The position numbers and the translations under genes are program-made. A DNA stretch of 64,000 nt from Mycolicibacterium sarraceniae (GTDB lineage: Bacteria; Actinomycetota; Actinomycetes; Mycobacteriales; Mycobacteriaceae): contig NZ_AP022595.1 in NCBI RefSeq assembly GCF_010731875.1, positions 3,596,001 through 3,660,000 of the forward strand, given 5' to 3'. The notes beneath the pieces were generated by a model. That model searched no databases. It was not told the DNA's origin and saw only the letters and a list, made by a program, of their open reading frames with translations. Positions 55,039 through 64,000 of this stretch are shown here, in pieces. Each line of letters opens with the position of its first letter. Positions within the stretch are counted from its first letter, which is position 1.

Positions 55039-55727
55039 CCGTTATTCTGCTGCGGCACGGCCGCTCGACATCGAACACCGCGCACACCCTGGCCGGCCGA
55101 ACTGAAGGTGTGGAGCTCGACGACAAGGGCCACGACCAGGCTCAGGCGTTGGTGGGGCGGGTCAAGGGCCTGCCGATCAAGGCCGTGGTGCGGTCGCCGC
55201 TGCTGCGCTGCCGGCTCACCGTCGAGCCGCTGGCCGCCGAACTCGGCCTGGAGCCGGTGATCGACGACCGGCTCGCCGAAGTGGACTACGGCCAATGGAC
55301 CGGTCTCGCGCTCAAGGATCTGATGAAGGAACCGCTATGGGCGGTGGTGCAGCAGCAGCCGAGCGCGGCCGTCTTCCCCGGTGGCGAGGGGCTGGCGCAG
55401 GTGCAGGCGCGGGCCGTGGCCGCGGTCCGTGAACACGATCGCCGGCTTGCCGTAGAGCACGGTCACGACGTGCTGTGGATCGCCTGTACGCACGGTGATG
55501 TGATCAAGTCCGTCGTCGCCGACGCGCTGGGCACACACCTGGACAGCTTCCAGCGGATCACCGCCGACCCGGCCTCAATAAGCGTGATCCGCTACACGCC
55601 GATGCGCCCATTTGTGCTGCACGTCAACCACACCGGGGCCGAACTCGCGTCAGCGCTGAGCGCGCCGCCACCGGCGCCCGACGACAAGTCCGCCAACGAC
55701 GCAGTCGTGGGCGGCTCGACGGACTGA
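55035..55727 (+). CDS. Histidine-phosphatase family protein (Rv2135c-like)
   Basis: A 230-residue enzyme of the phosphoglycerate mutase-like family: LLRHGRST holds the catalytic His, with [10 protein letters not shown] and ACTHGDVIK. It corresponds to Rv2135c, an acid phosphatase-like protein. GTG at 55035 overlaps uppP; a longer frame from 54678 lies entirely over uppP. The substrate is unknown. Confidence 0.92.
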   Translation: MTVILLRHGRSTSNTAHTLAGRTEGVELDDKGHDQAQALVGRVKGLPIKAVVRSPLLRCRLTVEPLAAELGLEPVIDDRLAEVDYGQWTGLALKDLMKEPLWAVVQQQPSAAVFPGGEGLAQVQARAVAAVREHDRRLAVEHGHDVLWIACTHGDVIKSVVADALGTHLDSFQRITADPASISVIRYTPMRPFVLHVNHTGAELASALSAPPPAPDDKSANDAVVGGSTD

Positions 55728-55846
55728 GTTCATGGTCTCGGTCCATGGTCTCGCTCCTCCTCCGCCTCGTTCCTCGGTGGCATCGTCGACTCGACTGACG
55801 CGCCGGATTACAGCTCAGCTACTTCTGCCGGTATTTTGGACATAAC

Positions 55847-56431
55847 ATGCCTCGCGCAATTCACGTCTTCCGTACACCCGACCGATTCGTCGCCGGGACT
55901 GTCGGGCAGCCCGGAAACCGGACCTTCTACCTTCAGGCTGTGCACGACAGCCGGGTGATTTCGGTCGTCCTGGAGAAACAGCAGGTCGCGGTGCTGGCCG
56001 AGCGGATCGGGGCGCTGCTCGTCGAGATCAATCGCCGGTTCGGCACCCCGCTGCCACCGGAGGCCGATGTGGACGATCTCAGCCCGCTCGTCACCCCCGT
56101 CGACGCGGAGTTCCGGGTCGGGACGATGGGACTGGGCTGGGATTCGGAAGCACAGACCGTCGTCGTCGAGCTGCTGGCCGTCTCCGAAACCGAATTTGAC
56201 GCGTCTGTGGTGCTCGATGACGCAGAGGAAGGCCCGGACGCGGTTCGGGTTTTCCTCACTCCCGAGTCGGCTCGGCAGTTCGCCTCCCGCTCGACGCGGG
56301 TGATCTCGGCCGGCCGTCCGCCCTGCCCGCTCTGCGATGAGCCGCTCGATCCCGAGGGTCACATCTGCGTGCGTACCAACGGATATCGGCGTGGCGCACT
56401 CGGCGGGGTCGAAGACGATCTGGACTCGTGA
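55847..56431 (+). CDS. DUF3090 family protein (Rv2134c-like)
   Basis: A 194-residue protein (MPRAIHVFRTPDRFVAGTVG) with a CPLCxEPLDPEGHIC segment near the C terminus that may bind zinc. Conserved in actinobacteria, function unknown, always next to the SCO1664 gene. Its stop overlaps that gene (GTGA). Confidence 0.9.
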   Translation: MPRAIHVFRTPDRFVAGTVGQPGNRTFYLQAVHDSRVISVVLEKQQVAVLAERIGALLVEINRRFGTPLPPEADVDDLSPLVTPVDAEFRVGTMGLGWDSEAQTVVVELLAVSETEFDASVVLDDAEEGPDAVRVFLTPESARQFASRSTRVISAGRPPCPLCDEPLDPEGHICVRTNGYRRGALGGVEDDLDS

Positions 56432-57246
56432 CGGACTCCGATGAGGCGTCGGCCCGCGAGGCATTGCGCTGCGGTGGCCTGACGCTTATCGGGCGGATCC
56501 GGTCCGCGAGCAATGCCACATTCCTGTGTGAAGCGACCCGGTCAGGCCACACTGTGCACTGCGTGTATAAGCCCGTCGCAGGTGAGCAGCCGCTGTGGGA
56601 TTTCCCCGATGGCACGCTGGCCGGTCGCGAGCTCGGCTCCTATCTGGTGTCGTCGGCATTGGGATGGAATATCGTGCCGCACACCATCATTCGCGACGGG
56701 CCGGCCGGCCCGGGTATGGTCCAGCGGTGGGTCGACCAGCCCGGCGACAGCGACGACAGTAAACCGACCGGTCCCGATCTTGTCGACCTGTGTTCACCGG
56801 ATTCGATTCCGCCGGGCTATCTTTCGGTGCTGCAGGCCTACGACTACGCGGGCAATGACGTCATGCTGGTCCACGCCGACGATCAGCGGCTGCGACGGAT
56901 GGCGATCTTCGACGTCATCGTCAACAACGCCGACCGCAAGGGCGGTCACATCCTGACCGGGGTCGACAACCGGGTGTACGGCGTCGACCACGGGGTATCG
57001 CTGCATGTTCAGGACAAGCTGCGCACGGTGCTGTGGGGCTGGGCCGGAAAGCGGATCGACGACGAGACGCTGGAATCGGTCGCCGCGCTCGGTGAGCAAT
57101 TGACCGGCCCGCTGGCCGACGAGCTGCGCGAACACATCACCGCAGCCGAGGTCGCCGCGTTGCGCACCCGCGTGCGGACATTGCTGCGTAAGCCGGTGAT
57201 GCCCGGTCCCGATCGGCACCGGCCGATTCCCTGGCCGGCCTTCTGA
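56428..57246 (+). CDS. SCO1664 family protein, kinase-like fold (Rv2133c-like)
   Basis: A 272-residue protein distantly like PI3/PI4-type kinases (VYKPVAGEQPLWDFP as nucleotide lysine region; NNADRKGGH and GVDHGVSLH as catalytic and metal motifs). Function unproven. GTG start overlapping the DUF3090 stop. It pairs with DUF3090 in many actinobacteria. Confidence 0.88.
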   Translation: MTDSDEASAREALRCGGLTLIGRIRSASNATFLCEATRSGHTVHCVYKPVAGEQPLWDFPDGTLAGRELGSYLVSSALGWNIVPHTIIRDGPAGPGMVQRWVDQPGDSDDSKPTGPDLVDLCSPDSIPPGYLSVLQAYDYAGNDVMLVHADDQRLRRMAIFDVIVNNADRKGGHILTGVDNRVYGVDHGVSLHVQDKLRTVLWGWAGKRIDDETLESVAALGEQLTGPLADELREHITAAEVAALRTRVRTLLRKPVMPGPDRHRPIPWPAF

Positions 57247-57304
57247 GCAGCCCCTCCCACGGGGCGATCAGCGGGCCGGATCATGATTCGGCGATACTGA
57301 CGTG

Positions 57305-58066
57305 ATGAGCATGACCGACGCGGCGCTGGCCGCCGACCTCGCAGAGGAGGCCGGCCGGCTGCTGCTGTCGGTGCGTGAGGAGGTCGGTTTCGACTTTCCA
57401 CCCGCCCTGGGCGATGCCGGTGACGTGCGCGCCAATGCGCTGATCCTGCGCCGCCTGCGCGCCGAGCGGCCCGGTGACGCGGTGCTGTCCGAAGAGGCCT
57501 ACGACGACCTGAAGCGGCTCAAATCCGACCGGGTGTGGATCGTCGACCCGCTCGACGGGACCCGTGAGTTTTCGATGCCGCGCCGCGCAGACTGGGCGGT
57601 GCACATCGCGCTGTGGCAGCGGACCGGGGGACCGGACGGCAGCATCACCGACGCCGCCGTCGCCCTCCCGGCGATGGGTGAGGTCTACCGGTCAGACACC
57701 GTGACGGCCCCGCCACCGCCCAGCCCAGGGCCGATTCGGATCACGGCGAGCTCTAACCGTCCGCCCGCGGTGCTGTGGCGGCTACGCGATCGCCTCGATA
57801 TCGATTTCATCCGGATCGGTTCTGCCGGTGCGAAGGCGATGGCGGTGGTGCGCGGTGATGCCGATGCCTACATCCACGCCGGCGGCCAGTGGGAGTGGGA
57901 CTCGGCCGCCCCGGCCGGGGTGCTCCAGGCCGCCGGTTTGCACGCCACGCGTATCGATGGGGCTCCGCTGCGCTACAACCAGCCCGACCCGTACCTGCCG
58001 GATCTGCTGATGTGTCGGTCCGAGGTCGCCGATCTCCTGCTCGATGCGATGTGGCTGGCCAGTTAG
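57305..58066 (+). CDS. cysQ: 3'-phosphoadenosine-5'-phosphate phosphatase CysQ
   Basis: A 253-residue inositol-monophosphatase-fold enzyme: metal site [20 protein letters not shown] and [13 protein letters not shown]. Removes the 3'-phosphate from PAP(S) in sulfate assimilation. Very like M. tuberculosis CysQ (Rv2131c). Several starts are possible within nine bases (57302 GTG, 57305 and 57311 ATG). Confidence 0.94.
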   Translation: MSMTDAALAADLAEEAGRLLLSVREEVGFDFPPALGDAGDVRANALILRRLRAERPGDAVLSEEAYDDLKRLKSDRVWIVDPLDGTREFSMPRRADWAVHIALWQRTGGPDGSITDAAVALPAMGEVYRSDTVTAPPPPSPGPIRITASSNRPPAVLWRLRDRLDIDFIRIGSAGAKAMAVVRGDADAYIHAGGQWEWDSAAPAGVLQAAGLHATRIDGAPLRYNQPDPYLPDLLMCRSEVADLLLDAMWLAS

Positions 58067-58166
58067 GGAATGGATTGCGCCGCCACATTATCGCTGTGTG
58101 ACGAGAACGACGGTCCCCTCACCACCGGAGAGTGCAGTGAACACCGAACCCCCTAGAGTCGACGCC

Positions 58167-59405
58167 ATGCAGTCGTGGCCGGCCGTCGAAATCCCGCAGC
58201 TGCCTGGTCGTGGACCGGCGCTGCGCCTCTACGACACCGCCGACGGCCAGGTGCGCCCGACCGCGCCGGGGGAGACCGCCACGATGTACGTCTGCGGGAT
58301 CACTCCCTACGACGCGACCCACCTCGGCCATGCGGCGACGTACCTGGCCTTCGACCTGGTGCACCGAATCTGGCTCGACGGCGGACACCGGGTGCACTAC
58401 GTACAGAACATCACCGACGTCGACGACCCGCTGTTCGAGCGGGCCGATCGCGACGGTATCGACTGGCGCGACCTCGGTGCCCGGGAGATCCAGCTGTTCC
58501 GCGAGGATATGACCGCGCTGCGGGTGCTGCCGCCGCATGACTACGTCGCGGCCACCGACACCACCGGTGAGGTCGTCGAGCTCGTCGAGAAGATGCTGGC
58601 CTCCGGAGCGGCGTATGTGGTCGACGATGCCGAGTACCCCGATATCTATTACCGCGCCGACGCCACCACCCAGTTCGGATACGAGTCGGGCTATGACCAC
58701 GACACGATGATGCGGTTGTTCGCCGAGCGTGGTGGTGACCCGGACCGCCCGGGGAAGGCAGATCCGCTCGACGCGCTGTTGTGGCGGGCGGCGCGCCCCG
58801 GTGAGCCGAGCTGGCCTGCATCGTTTGGTGCGGGCCGGCCGGGCTGGCACGTCGAGTGTGCGGCGATTGCATTGAACCGCATCGGGTTCGGCTTCGATGT
58901 GCAGGGCGGCGGCACTGACTTGGTGTTCCCGCACCACGAGTTCTCTGCCGCGCACGCCGAATCTGTGACGGGCGAACGCAGATTCGCGCGGCATTACGTG
59001 CACGCGGGCATGATCGGCTGGGATGGACACAAGATGTCCAAGAGCCGGGGGAACCTGGTGCTGGTCTCTGGCCTGCGCGCCCAGGGCGTGGACCCGGCGG
59101 CCATCCGGCTGGGTCTGCTGGCCGGCCATTACCGCAGCGACCGGTACTGGAGCGACGCCGTTCTCGCCGAAGCCATCGCGCGGCTGCACCGCTGGCGGGT
59201 CGCCGCCGCCCTGCCGGCGGGCCCGGCTGCCGCCGACGTCACCGGACGGCTGCGCCAGTATCTGGCCGACGACCTCGACACCCCCAAAGCGCTTGCCGCC
59301 GTCGATGGTTGGGTCACCGACGCGTTGGAGTACGGCGGCCACGACGACAACGCGCCGACCGCAGTCGCAGCCGCGGTCGACGCCTTGCTGGGTGTGCCGC
59401 TGTAG
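58167..59405 (+). CDS. mshC: Mycothiol ligase MshC
   Basis: A 412-residue cysteine:glucosaminyl-inositol ligase of mycothiol synthesis, related to cysteinyl-tRNA synthetase: [18 protein letters not shown] (zinc Cys and HIGH-like motif), GWHVECAAI and KMSKSRG. Length as in M. tuberculosis (414). ATG at 58167; the frame opens farther upstream over cysQ. Together with cysQ it marks the conserved Rv2130c-Rv2131c order and supports a mycobacterial host. Confidence 0.96.
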   Translation: MQSWPAVEIPQLPGRGPALRLYDTADGQVRPTAPGETATMYVCGITPYDATHLGHAATYLAFDLVHRIWLDGGHRVHYVQNITDVDDPLFERADRDGIDWRDLGAREIQLFREDMTALRVLPPHDYVAATDTTGEVVELVEKMLASGAAYVVDDAEYPDIYYRADATTQFGYESGYDHDTMMRLFAERGGDPDRPGKADPLDALLWRAARPGEPSWPASFGAGRPGWHVECAAIALNRIGFGFDVQGGGTDLVFPHHEFSAAHAESVTGERRFARHYVHAGMIGWDGHKMSKSRGNLVLVSGLRAQGVDPAAIRLGLLAGHYRSDRYWSDAVLAEAIARLHRWRVAAALPAGPAAADVTGRLRQYLADDLDTPKALAAVDGWVTDALEYGGHDDNAPTAVAAAVDALLGVPL

Positions 59406-59408
59406 CGG

Positions 59409-60509
59409 TTACAGCTGTACGACGCCGTAGGCACCCACCTGCTTGCTGAGGAAGCGCAGCTGATCGGTGGCTGAGCCGAGAGTCTGATCGATCGCCGTCA
59501 GACGCGCGGCGTAGTGCGCCACCGGGTATTCCGCGGTGACGCCGATACCGCCGTGCATCTGGATGGACTCCTGGAGGATGTGGCGTCCCGAGCGTCCGAC
59601 CTGCAGCTTGGATCTGGCGGCCACCACCGGATCAAGCCGCCCGTCGGTGATGCACATCGCCGCGTAGTAGTTCATGCTGCGGGCGAGTTCCAGCGAGACG
59701 TACATATCCGCCGCGCGCTGGGTGAGGGTCTGGAATGTCTTGAGCGGCACGCCGAATTGCTTGCGGGCGTTCAGGTATTCCGTTGTCAGTCGCAGTGATT
59801 CGTCCATCGCGCCGACCGCCTCCGCGCACAGGGCCGACGAGTAGCGGATCAGCGTCGCATGGATCCGCTCGCTGACATCGCCGTCGCCGAGCTGTTGTGC
59901 CGGGGCGTTGGCGAAATCGATCTCGGCGCCACGCAGCCCGTCGAAGGTTCGATACGGGCGGCGCGTGGTGGCCGCGGCATTGACCAGGAACGCGCCCGCT
60001 CCGCCGTCGGGAAGGCTGGCGGTGACGACGAGGACGTCGGCACTGTCGCCGGCCAGAACGGGGTTCTTGCGTCCGGTGATGGTCCAGCCGCCACCGTCTT
60101 TGGTTGCGCGGGTAGACAGTTCGTCTAGGCCGCGCAGCCCCGTCTCGGCGTGGGCCAGCGCGAGTAGCTTCTCGCCGGCGGCGACCTCGTCGAGCAGCGC
60201 GCGCTGTTCGACGGAGCCAATGTCGGCGATCAGGCTGCCCGGGATCAGTGCGGCGGTCGCGACGGGCTCCGGTGCCAGCCGGCGACCGAGCTCGGTCATG
60301 ACGACCGTGATCTCGATCTGGCCGGACTCTTCGGGGTCGAAACCCAGACCTAGGATGCCGATTTCGGCCAGCTGCCGCCACACGTCGCGGCTCCAGCCGA
60401 GTTCGGAGTAGACGACCTTGTTGCGGCTCTCGGTGTCATAGGCACGGGAAAAGACCTCGCGAGCGGTATCGCGCAGGAGTTCCTGTTCGTCGGTCAGGTC
60501 AAAGTTCAT
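59409..60509 (-). CDS. Acyl-CoA dehydrogenase, smaller subunit of a FadE pair
   Basis: A 366-residue FAD-dependent dehydrogenase (QMHGGIGVTAEYPVAH near the end). It follows the larger FadE by nine bases. Mycobacterial FadE pairs of this type often form alpha2-beta2 enzymes for steroid side chains or other branched substrates, with one chain carrying the catalytic base; which one does so here is not clear from reading. No M. tuberculosis FadE number is assigned. Convergent with mshC. Confidence 0.88.
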   Translation of the reverse strand: MNFDLTDEQELLRDTAREVFSRAYDTESRNKVVYSELGWSRDVWRQLAEIGILGLGFDPEESGQIEITVVMTELGRRLAPEPVATAALIPGSLIADIGSVEQRALLDEVAAGEKLLALAHAETGLRGLDELSTRATKDGGGWTITGRKNPVLAGDSADVLVVTASLPDGGAGAFLVNAAATTRRPYRTFDGLRGAEIDFANAPAQQLGDGDVSERIHATLIRYSSALCAEAVGAMDESLRLTTEYLNARKQFGVPLKTFQTLTQRAADMYVSLELARSMNYYAAMCITDGRLDPVVAARSKLQVGRSGRHILQESIQMHGGIGVTAEYPVAHYAARLTAIDQTLGSATDQLRFLSKQVGAYGVVQL

Positions 60510-60518
60510 GGCCGGCCC

Positions 60519-61694
60519 TCACAATCCCAAAATCGTCGAGGAGATGATGGTGCGCTGGACCTCGTTGCTTCCGCCGTAGATCGAGGTTTTGCGGTAGTTC
60601 AGGTATTTCGGTGCGGCGTGCTGCGCCCACAGCGGCGACTCGATGTCGGCGCCCCCGTCGAACGGCAGCGCATCCGGGCCGGCCACCTCGACGGCGAGCT
60701 CGGTGATGGCCTGCTGCAGCTGGCTGCCGCGCAGCTTCAGGATCGACGACGCCGGATTCGGCTTGCCGGTGGCCTCATCACCGCTGACCCGCAGCTGCGT
60801 GAGTTCCAGTGCGAGCAACTCGTTTTCGATCTCGGCGACCTTGGCGGCGAACAGCGGGTCCTCGAGCAGGCTGCCCGTGCCGACTTTGGTCTGCGCGGCA
60901 TGCTCCTTGACATCGGAGAGCCACAATTTGGTGGTGCCGACGCGCGCGATCCCGGTGCGCTCGTTGGACAATAGGAACTTGGCGTAGGTCCAGCCCTGGT
61001 TCTCTTCGCCGACAAGCTGATTCACCGGCACCCGGACGTCCTCGAAGAAGACCTCGTTGACCTCGTAGCTGCCGTCGATCAGCTTGATCGGCCGGATGGT
61101 GATACCAGGCGTGGACATCTCGACGAGGATGAACGAAATCCCGGCCTGCTTCTTCGGCGCGTCGGGATTGGTGCGGGCCAACACGAAGATCCAGTCAGCG
61201 TACTGGCCGAGCGTGGTCCAGGTTTTCTGCCCGTTGATGACGTACTCGTCGCCGTCGCGGATCGCGACCGTCCGCAGCGAAGCGAGATCCGAACCGGCTT
61301 CCGGCTCGGAAAAGCCTTGGCACCACCAGATGTCGAGGTTCGCGGTCGGGGGCAGGAAGCGTTCTTTGATCTCCTGCGAGCCGAAATGGGCGATCACCGG
61401 TCCGACCATGCTGGCGTTGAACGCCAGCGGCTCGGGAACGCAGGCCATCCGCATCTCGTCGGCCCAGATCTGGCGCTGCAGCGGCGTCCAGTCCTTGCCG
61501 CCCCATTCCACCGGCCAGTTCGGCACGCCCAGGCCGGCCTTGTTCAGGATCCGCTGGGTGGTGATCGCGTCCTCGGGGAAGTTCAGGCTGTCGGTGCGCG
61601 CCCGCTGACGGATGTCGGCGGGGATTTCGGTGGTGAAGAACTCGCGCAACTCGTCGCGGAATTTCGCGTCCTCGTCGCTTAGTGCCAGTTTCAC
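60519..61694 (-). CDS. Acyl-CoA dehydrogenase, larger subunit of a FadE pair
   Basis: A 391-residue FAD-dependent dehydrogenase: WCQGFSEPEAGSDLASLRT (FAD/substrate region), GQKTWTTLGQYADW and KTSIYGGSNEVQRTIISSTI near the C terminus. First gene of the pair. ATG at 61694. In M. tuberculosis mshC is not followed by such genes, so conserved order ends here. Confidence 0.9.
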   Translation of the reverse strand: MKLALSDEDAKFRDELREFFTTEIPADIRQRARTDSLNFPEDAITTQRILNKAGLGVPNWPVEWGGKDWTPLQRQIWADEMRMACVPEPLAFNASMVGPVIAHFGSQEIKERFLPPTANLDIWWCQGFSEPEAGSDLASLRTVAIRDGDEYVINGQKTWTTLGQYADWIFVLARTNPDAPKKQAGISFILVEMSTPGITIRPIKLIDGSYEVNEVFFEDVRVPVNQLVGEENQGWTYAKFLLSNERTGIARVGTTKLWLSDVKEHAAQTKVGTGSLLEDPLFAAKVAEIENELLALELTQLRVSGDEATGKPNPASSILKLRGSQLQQAITELAVEVAGPDALPFDGGADIESPLWAQHAAPKYLNYRKTSIYGGSNEVQRTIISSTILGL

Positions 61695-61843
61695 GAGCGC
61701 GACCTCAATTCGTTGTTACTCGGCAGTATCTCTATGTCGACCTCTGCACGCTATCGCAGCCCGACCAACCAGTCGGCAGGACCACCCTCTGACGGGCGAT
61801 TCTTGTCGGCTGGGGATAGTCTTTCGAGTATGCGTCGATAGAT

Positions 61844-62430
61844 GTGGCGCTGGACGCGCTCGATGCCGCCGTCGAGTTGATCGCCGCGACCGATCTCGCG
61901 ACATTGCCCCCGGTGAAGCGATTCGCGGTGCTGGAGCGGTTGGAGATCGCGTGTCGCCGCCAGGTTGCGATATCTCATGCAGGGGTGGCCAAGCTGGGGC
62001 GATTCAGCGGGTGCCCGCCGGTGCGGATTGCGTTGGCCGATGTGTGGTCGACCGCCTCGGGGGTGACGGGCTCGTTGCGCATCAGCCGCACGGAGGCCAG
62101 CCGGCGGATCCGCTGCGCCGAACAGTTGGCGCCGCGCAGGACATTGACCGGGGCCGGCGAGCATCTGAGCGTGGGTCGGTTGATCGCCGACCCCGGCGTG
62201 TGCAGCCCCGGCAACCCGGCACTCACAACCTCGGATGAGGTCCAGGAGCGAGTCCGGCGCAGTTGTGGGCAGCGCCAGCACGACGCCCTCAAAGCCTTGG
62301 TGCGCGGTCAATTGGGTGATCCGAAGTTCGTTCAGCACAACGGCTTACCGGTGACGGCCATTGCGACCGCCACCGTGCAAGACCTTCAAGCCGGGACCGG
62401 TCATGCCGTCACTGCCGGCGGGTGGCGCGA
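61844..62430 (+). pseudogene. Remnant of a DUF222/13E12-family gene
   Basis: The N terminus (ALDALDAAVELIAATDL, GTG start) and a later block (QHNGLPVTAIATATVQDLQA) match 13E12/DUF222 HNH proteins, which normally have ~450 residues. Intermediate parts are missing or shuffled and the HNH nuclease domain is absent, so this is a decayed copy. The frame continues by chance into a transposase fragment. Confidence 0.8.
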
Positions 62431-62497
62431 GAGAGGCCAGCATAGCCGAAAGTTGATGTGCCCTAATCGTTTCCATCTGATAGAGCAGGAGCTAAAC

Positions 62498-62574
62498 ATG
62501 CCAGCGCTATCGAGCATCGATCACCGGGTGGTCATCGCTATCGACCCTCACAAACCATCTGACACGCCCCGTAG
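62498..62574 (+). pseudogene. 5' fragment of an IS110-like transposase
   Basis: ATG at 62498 after AGCAGGAGCT opens MPALSSIDHRVVIAIDPHK, the start of IS110-type transposases with the first catalytic Asp (IDPHK), then breaks off into unrelated codons. Only ~19 residues remain. Confidence 0.6.
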
Positions 62575-62990
62575 CTGCCCTTGAATGTTGGTCCCGCCGA
62601 TTCCTTCTCACTGTGGGCGACCACGATGGTGGCATCCACATCCAACACCACCACATCGCCGAGGTCGGCGTCGGCGATCCGTGACGGTGGTACCCCGTGC
62701 GGTGACAGTGACCACACGCGGCGGCACACCCGGGCCCCCGCGGCGTCGATGCGCCCCGGCCGTGCCGTCGACAGTGCGGCCAGGGTGCGCCACATCGGCC
62801 AGCGCCTGGCCCCGATCATGGCGCGGCACGAACGAGGGCTGCGCCAGGGCACTGGAGGGCTCACCGGTGAGCCCCGTCCGGTCGGCCAACAGCCGCAAAC
62901 TGGAGTTGCCGGCATGGGCCATGTGCCTTCCAGCTCGGAGATCTTGAGCCGTCGTAATCCCAGGAACCCTGCCGGACAGGCACTTCCGTG
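62575..62990 (-). pseudogene. Fragment of an IS1380-like transposase
   Basis: The minus strand holds SSLRLLADRTGLTGEPSSAL and HDRGQALADVAH, then in another frame DVVVLDVDATIVVAHSEKES and TFKG, in the order seen in IS1380 transposases. Frame shifts and deletions separate them and the C-terminal half is missing. It abuts the IS110-like fragment, so one element has broken the other. Confidence 0.7.
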
Positions 62991-63044
62991 CATTTACACG
63001 CGGACAATCCTCGTCGCCCCTGAACGATCCAGGCTAGCCCCGTG

Positions 63045-63070
63045 GCGAATTCACGAGGTTTTGAATTCGC
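63045..63070. repeat. Inverted repeat, 9-base arms
   Basis: GCGAATTCA, eight bases, TGAATTCGC. It lies between the transposon relics and the stress-protein gene and may be a terminator or an element end. Confidence 0.5.
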
Positions 63071-63306
63071 GTCATTGGTCATCATTGATGTGTGGTAGCG
63101 CCGACAATCGTGAATCTGGTGCGTTCTGGATTTGCAACTGCCGTTGGTGTCGGGCAGCTCACGCCTCTGTCGTAAGCGCTATTTTCCCCGGTAGAGTGGC
63201 ATCGCCTGGCGTTCTGGAGTTACGGCGTGGCGGGAATCGCATCCTTGCGCGGTGTTGAGGCGTTAATGTTCCAGACGGCGTTGAAATTGGAGACTGGAGG
63301 GTACGA

Positions 63307-63753
63307 ATGGGCGGTTACAAGACCGTAGTAGTCGGCACGGACGGCTCGGATTCCTCGCTGCGTGCAGTCGACCGGGCGGGTTACCTCGCCTCCGAACCTG
63401 GCTCCAAAGTCATCGTGGCGACCGCCTACTTCCCGGCTTCCGAGGACACCCGCGCGGCGGACGTGTTGAAGGACGAGGGCTACAAGATGGCGGGCAACGC
63501 CCCCATCTATGCGATCCTGCGTGAGGCACGTGACCGGGCCAAGGAGGCCGGTGCGGCAGAAGTCGAAGAGCGCGCTGTCGTCGGCGCTCCGGTGGACGCC
63601 CTGGTGGAACTGGCCGAAGAGGTCGGCGCTGATCTCCTGATCGTCGGCAACGTCGGATTGAGCACGATCGCCGGCAGGCTGTTGGGTTCGGTGCCCGCCA
63701 ATGTGGCTCGCCGGTCCAAGACCGACGTGCTGATCGTCCACACCACGGGTTAG
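63307..63753 (+). CDS. Universal stress protein (Rv1636-like)
   Basis: A 148-residue Usp with ATP/cAMP-binding motif GNVGLSTIAGRLLGSVP and start GGYKTVVVGTDGSDSSLRAV, nearly identical in plan to M. tuberculosis Rv1636 (TB15.3), a cAMP-binding stress protein. ATG after GGAGGG. Separated from the relics by an ~230-base gap that should contain its promoter. Confidence 0.93.
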   Translation: MGGYKTVVVGTDGSDSSLRAVDRAGYLASEPGSKVIVATAYFPASEDTRAADVLKDEGYKMAGNAPIYAILREARDRAKEAGAAEVEERAVVGAPVDALVELAEEVGADLLIVGNVGLSTIAGRLLGSVPANVARRSKTDVLIVHTTG

Positions 63754-63781
63754 TCACAGGGGCTGGGCGCAGACTGGACTG

Positions 63782-64000
63782 ATGTCCCACTGCCGAACCC
63801 GACTCTGGGTCGATGGCGAACTGAAGGCGGAGGACTTTCCCCTCCACGAGGTTTCTGAGCACCTGTCCGAGGACGGGGCCTTGGTGTGGGTCGACATGTG
63901 CAATCCGGATCACGGTGTGCTGTGTCAATTGGCCGACGAGCTCGGCTTCGATCAGCATGCTGTGGAAGACACCGTCGCTCATGCCGAACGCACCAAGGCC
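63782..64000 (+). CDS. CorA-type magnesium transporter, N-terminal part, cut by window end
   Basis: The frame from ATG at 63782 (MSHCRTRLWVDGELKAEDF) runs open to the last base. VWVDMCNPDHGVLCQLADE and AVEDTVAHAERTKA match the N-terminal domain of CorA (LAL-x-VDDLxH-QRPK-type region). The transmembrane GMN part is beyond the window. It starts 28 bases after the Usp stop. Confidence 0.8.
   Translation, partial: MSHCRTRLWVDGELKAEDFPLHEVSEHLSEDGALVWVDMCNPDHGVLCQLADELGFDQHAVEDTVAHAERTKA

Noticed and set aside
55735..55775. CATGGTCTCG direct repeat after the phosphatase gene
   Set aside because: Short, two copies only, no associated structure.
1..64000. CRISPR arrays
   Set aside because: No regularly spaced direct repeats of 25-40 bases seen; the only short tandem repeat (50361-50423) is coding.

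Overview
The window is high-GC actinobacterial DNA from a mycobacterium, most likely a rapid grower of the Mycolicibacterium type. The evidence is an ESX-3-type secretion locus with PE, PPE and EsxGH proteins, an MmpL transporter, the mycothiol gene mshC, LppL, a mycobacterial-type SigC and the zinc-free ribosomal protein set. Homology statements rest on reading translations against remembered families; no search was run.

Layout. (1) 1-10189: 3' end of an ESX-3-type locus (eccC fragment, PE5-like, esxG, esxH, espG, eccD, mycosin, eccE), translationally coupled to an mmpL gene. The usual PPE4 is absent and the mycosin has lost its catalytic serine. (2) 10106-25821: a methyltransferase, then a copy of the M. 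tuberculosis Rv0096-Rv0101 (PPE1-nrp) isonitrile-lipopeptide operon with a single-module NRPS (C-A-T-R), followed by a lone heavy-metal-associated domain protein and a GlxA/AraC regulator. A second, divergent dioxygenase/FcoT/FadD set lies on the minus strand, next to a WS/DGAT-like acyltransferase. (3) 25818-30470: a DJ-1/PfpI protein that looks like isonitrile hydratase, sigC, blaI, an Rv0102-like CopD-CtaG protein and a membrane zinc-finger (anti-sigma-like) protein. (4) 30755-40604: a zinc-starvation block with two Fur-family regulators, znuABC, an Mrf-like protein, zinc-free L31, L28, L33, S14 and S18, a WhiB protein, and three sites with the core GA(T/A)AA-N3-TT(A/T)TC. (5) 40608-45183: an IS21-family element that has split a small gene, then a secreted aspartic protease. 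(6) 45839-45924: tRNA-Leu(GAG). (7) 46079-59405: conserved chromosome matching M. tuberculosis Rv2130c-Rv2141c (M20 peptidase, PEBP, pyrD, lppL, uppP, mutase-like, DUF3090, SCO1664, cysQ, mshC). (8) 59409-64000: an acyl-CoA dehydrogenase pair, transposon and DUF222 relics, a universal stress protein and the start of a CorA-type transporter.

Interpretation. Regions 1-4 read as one metal-acquisition island: a metallophore (isonitrile lipopeptide) assembly line, a candidate exporter (MmpL), an ESX-3-type system with one PE and one PPE, copper-linked genes (SigC, CtaG, HMA domain), a zinc importer and Zur-controlled zinc-sparing ribosomal proteins. Four transcription units in the island share an upstream motif, GGAAC-N17-CGAC, which may be the promoter of the local SigC. 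The tRNA-Leu gene has its 3' end facing the island, as expected for an integration site.
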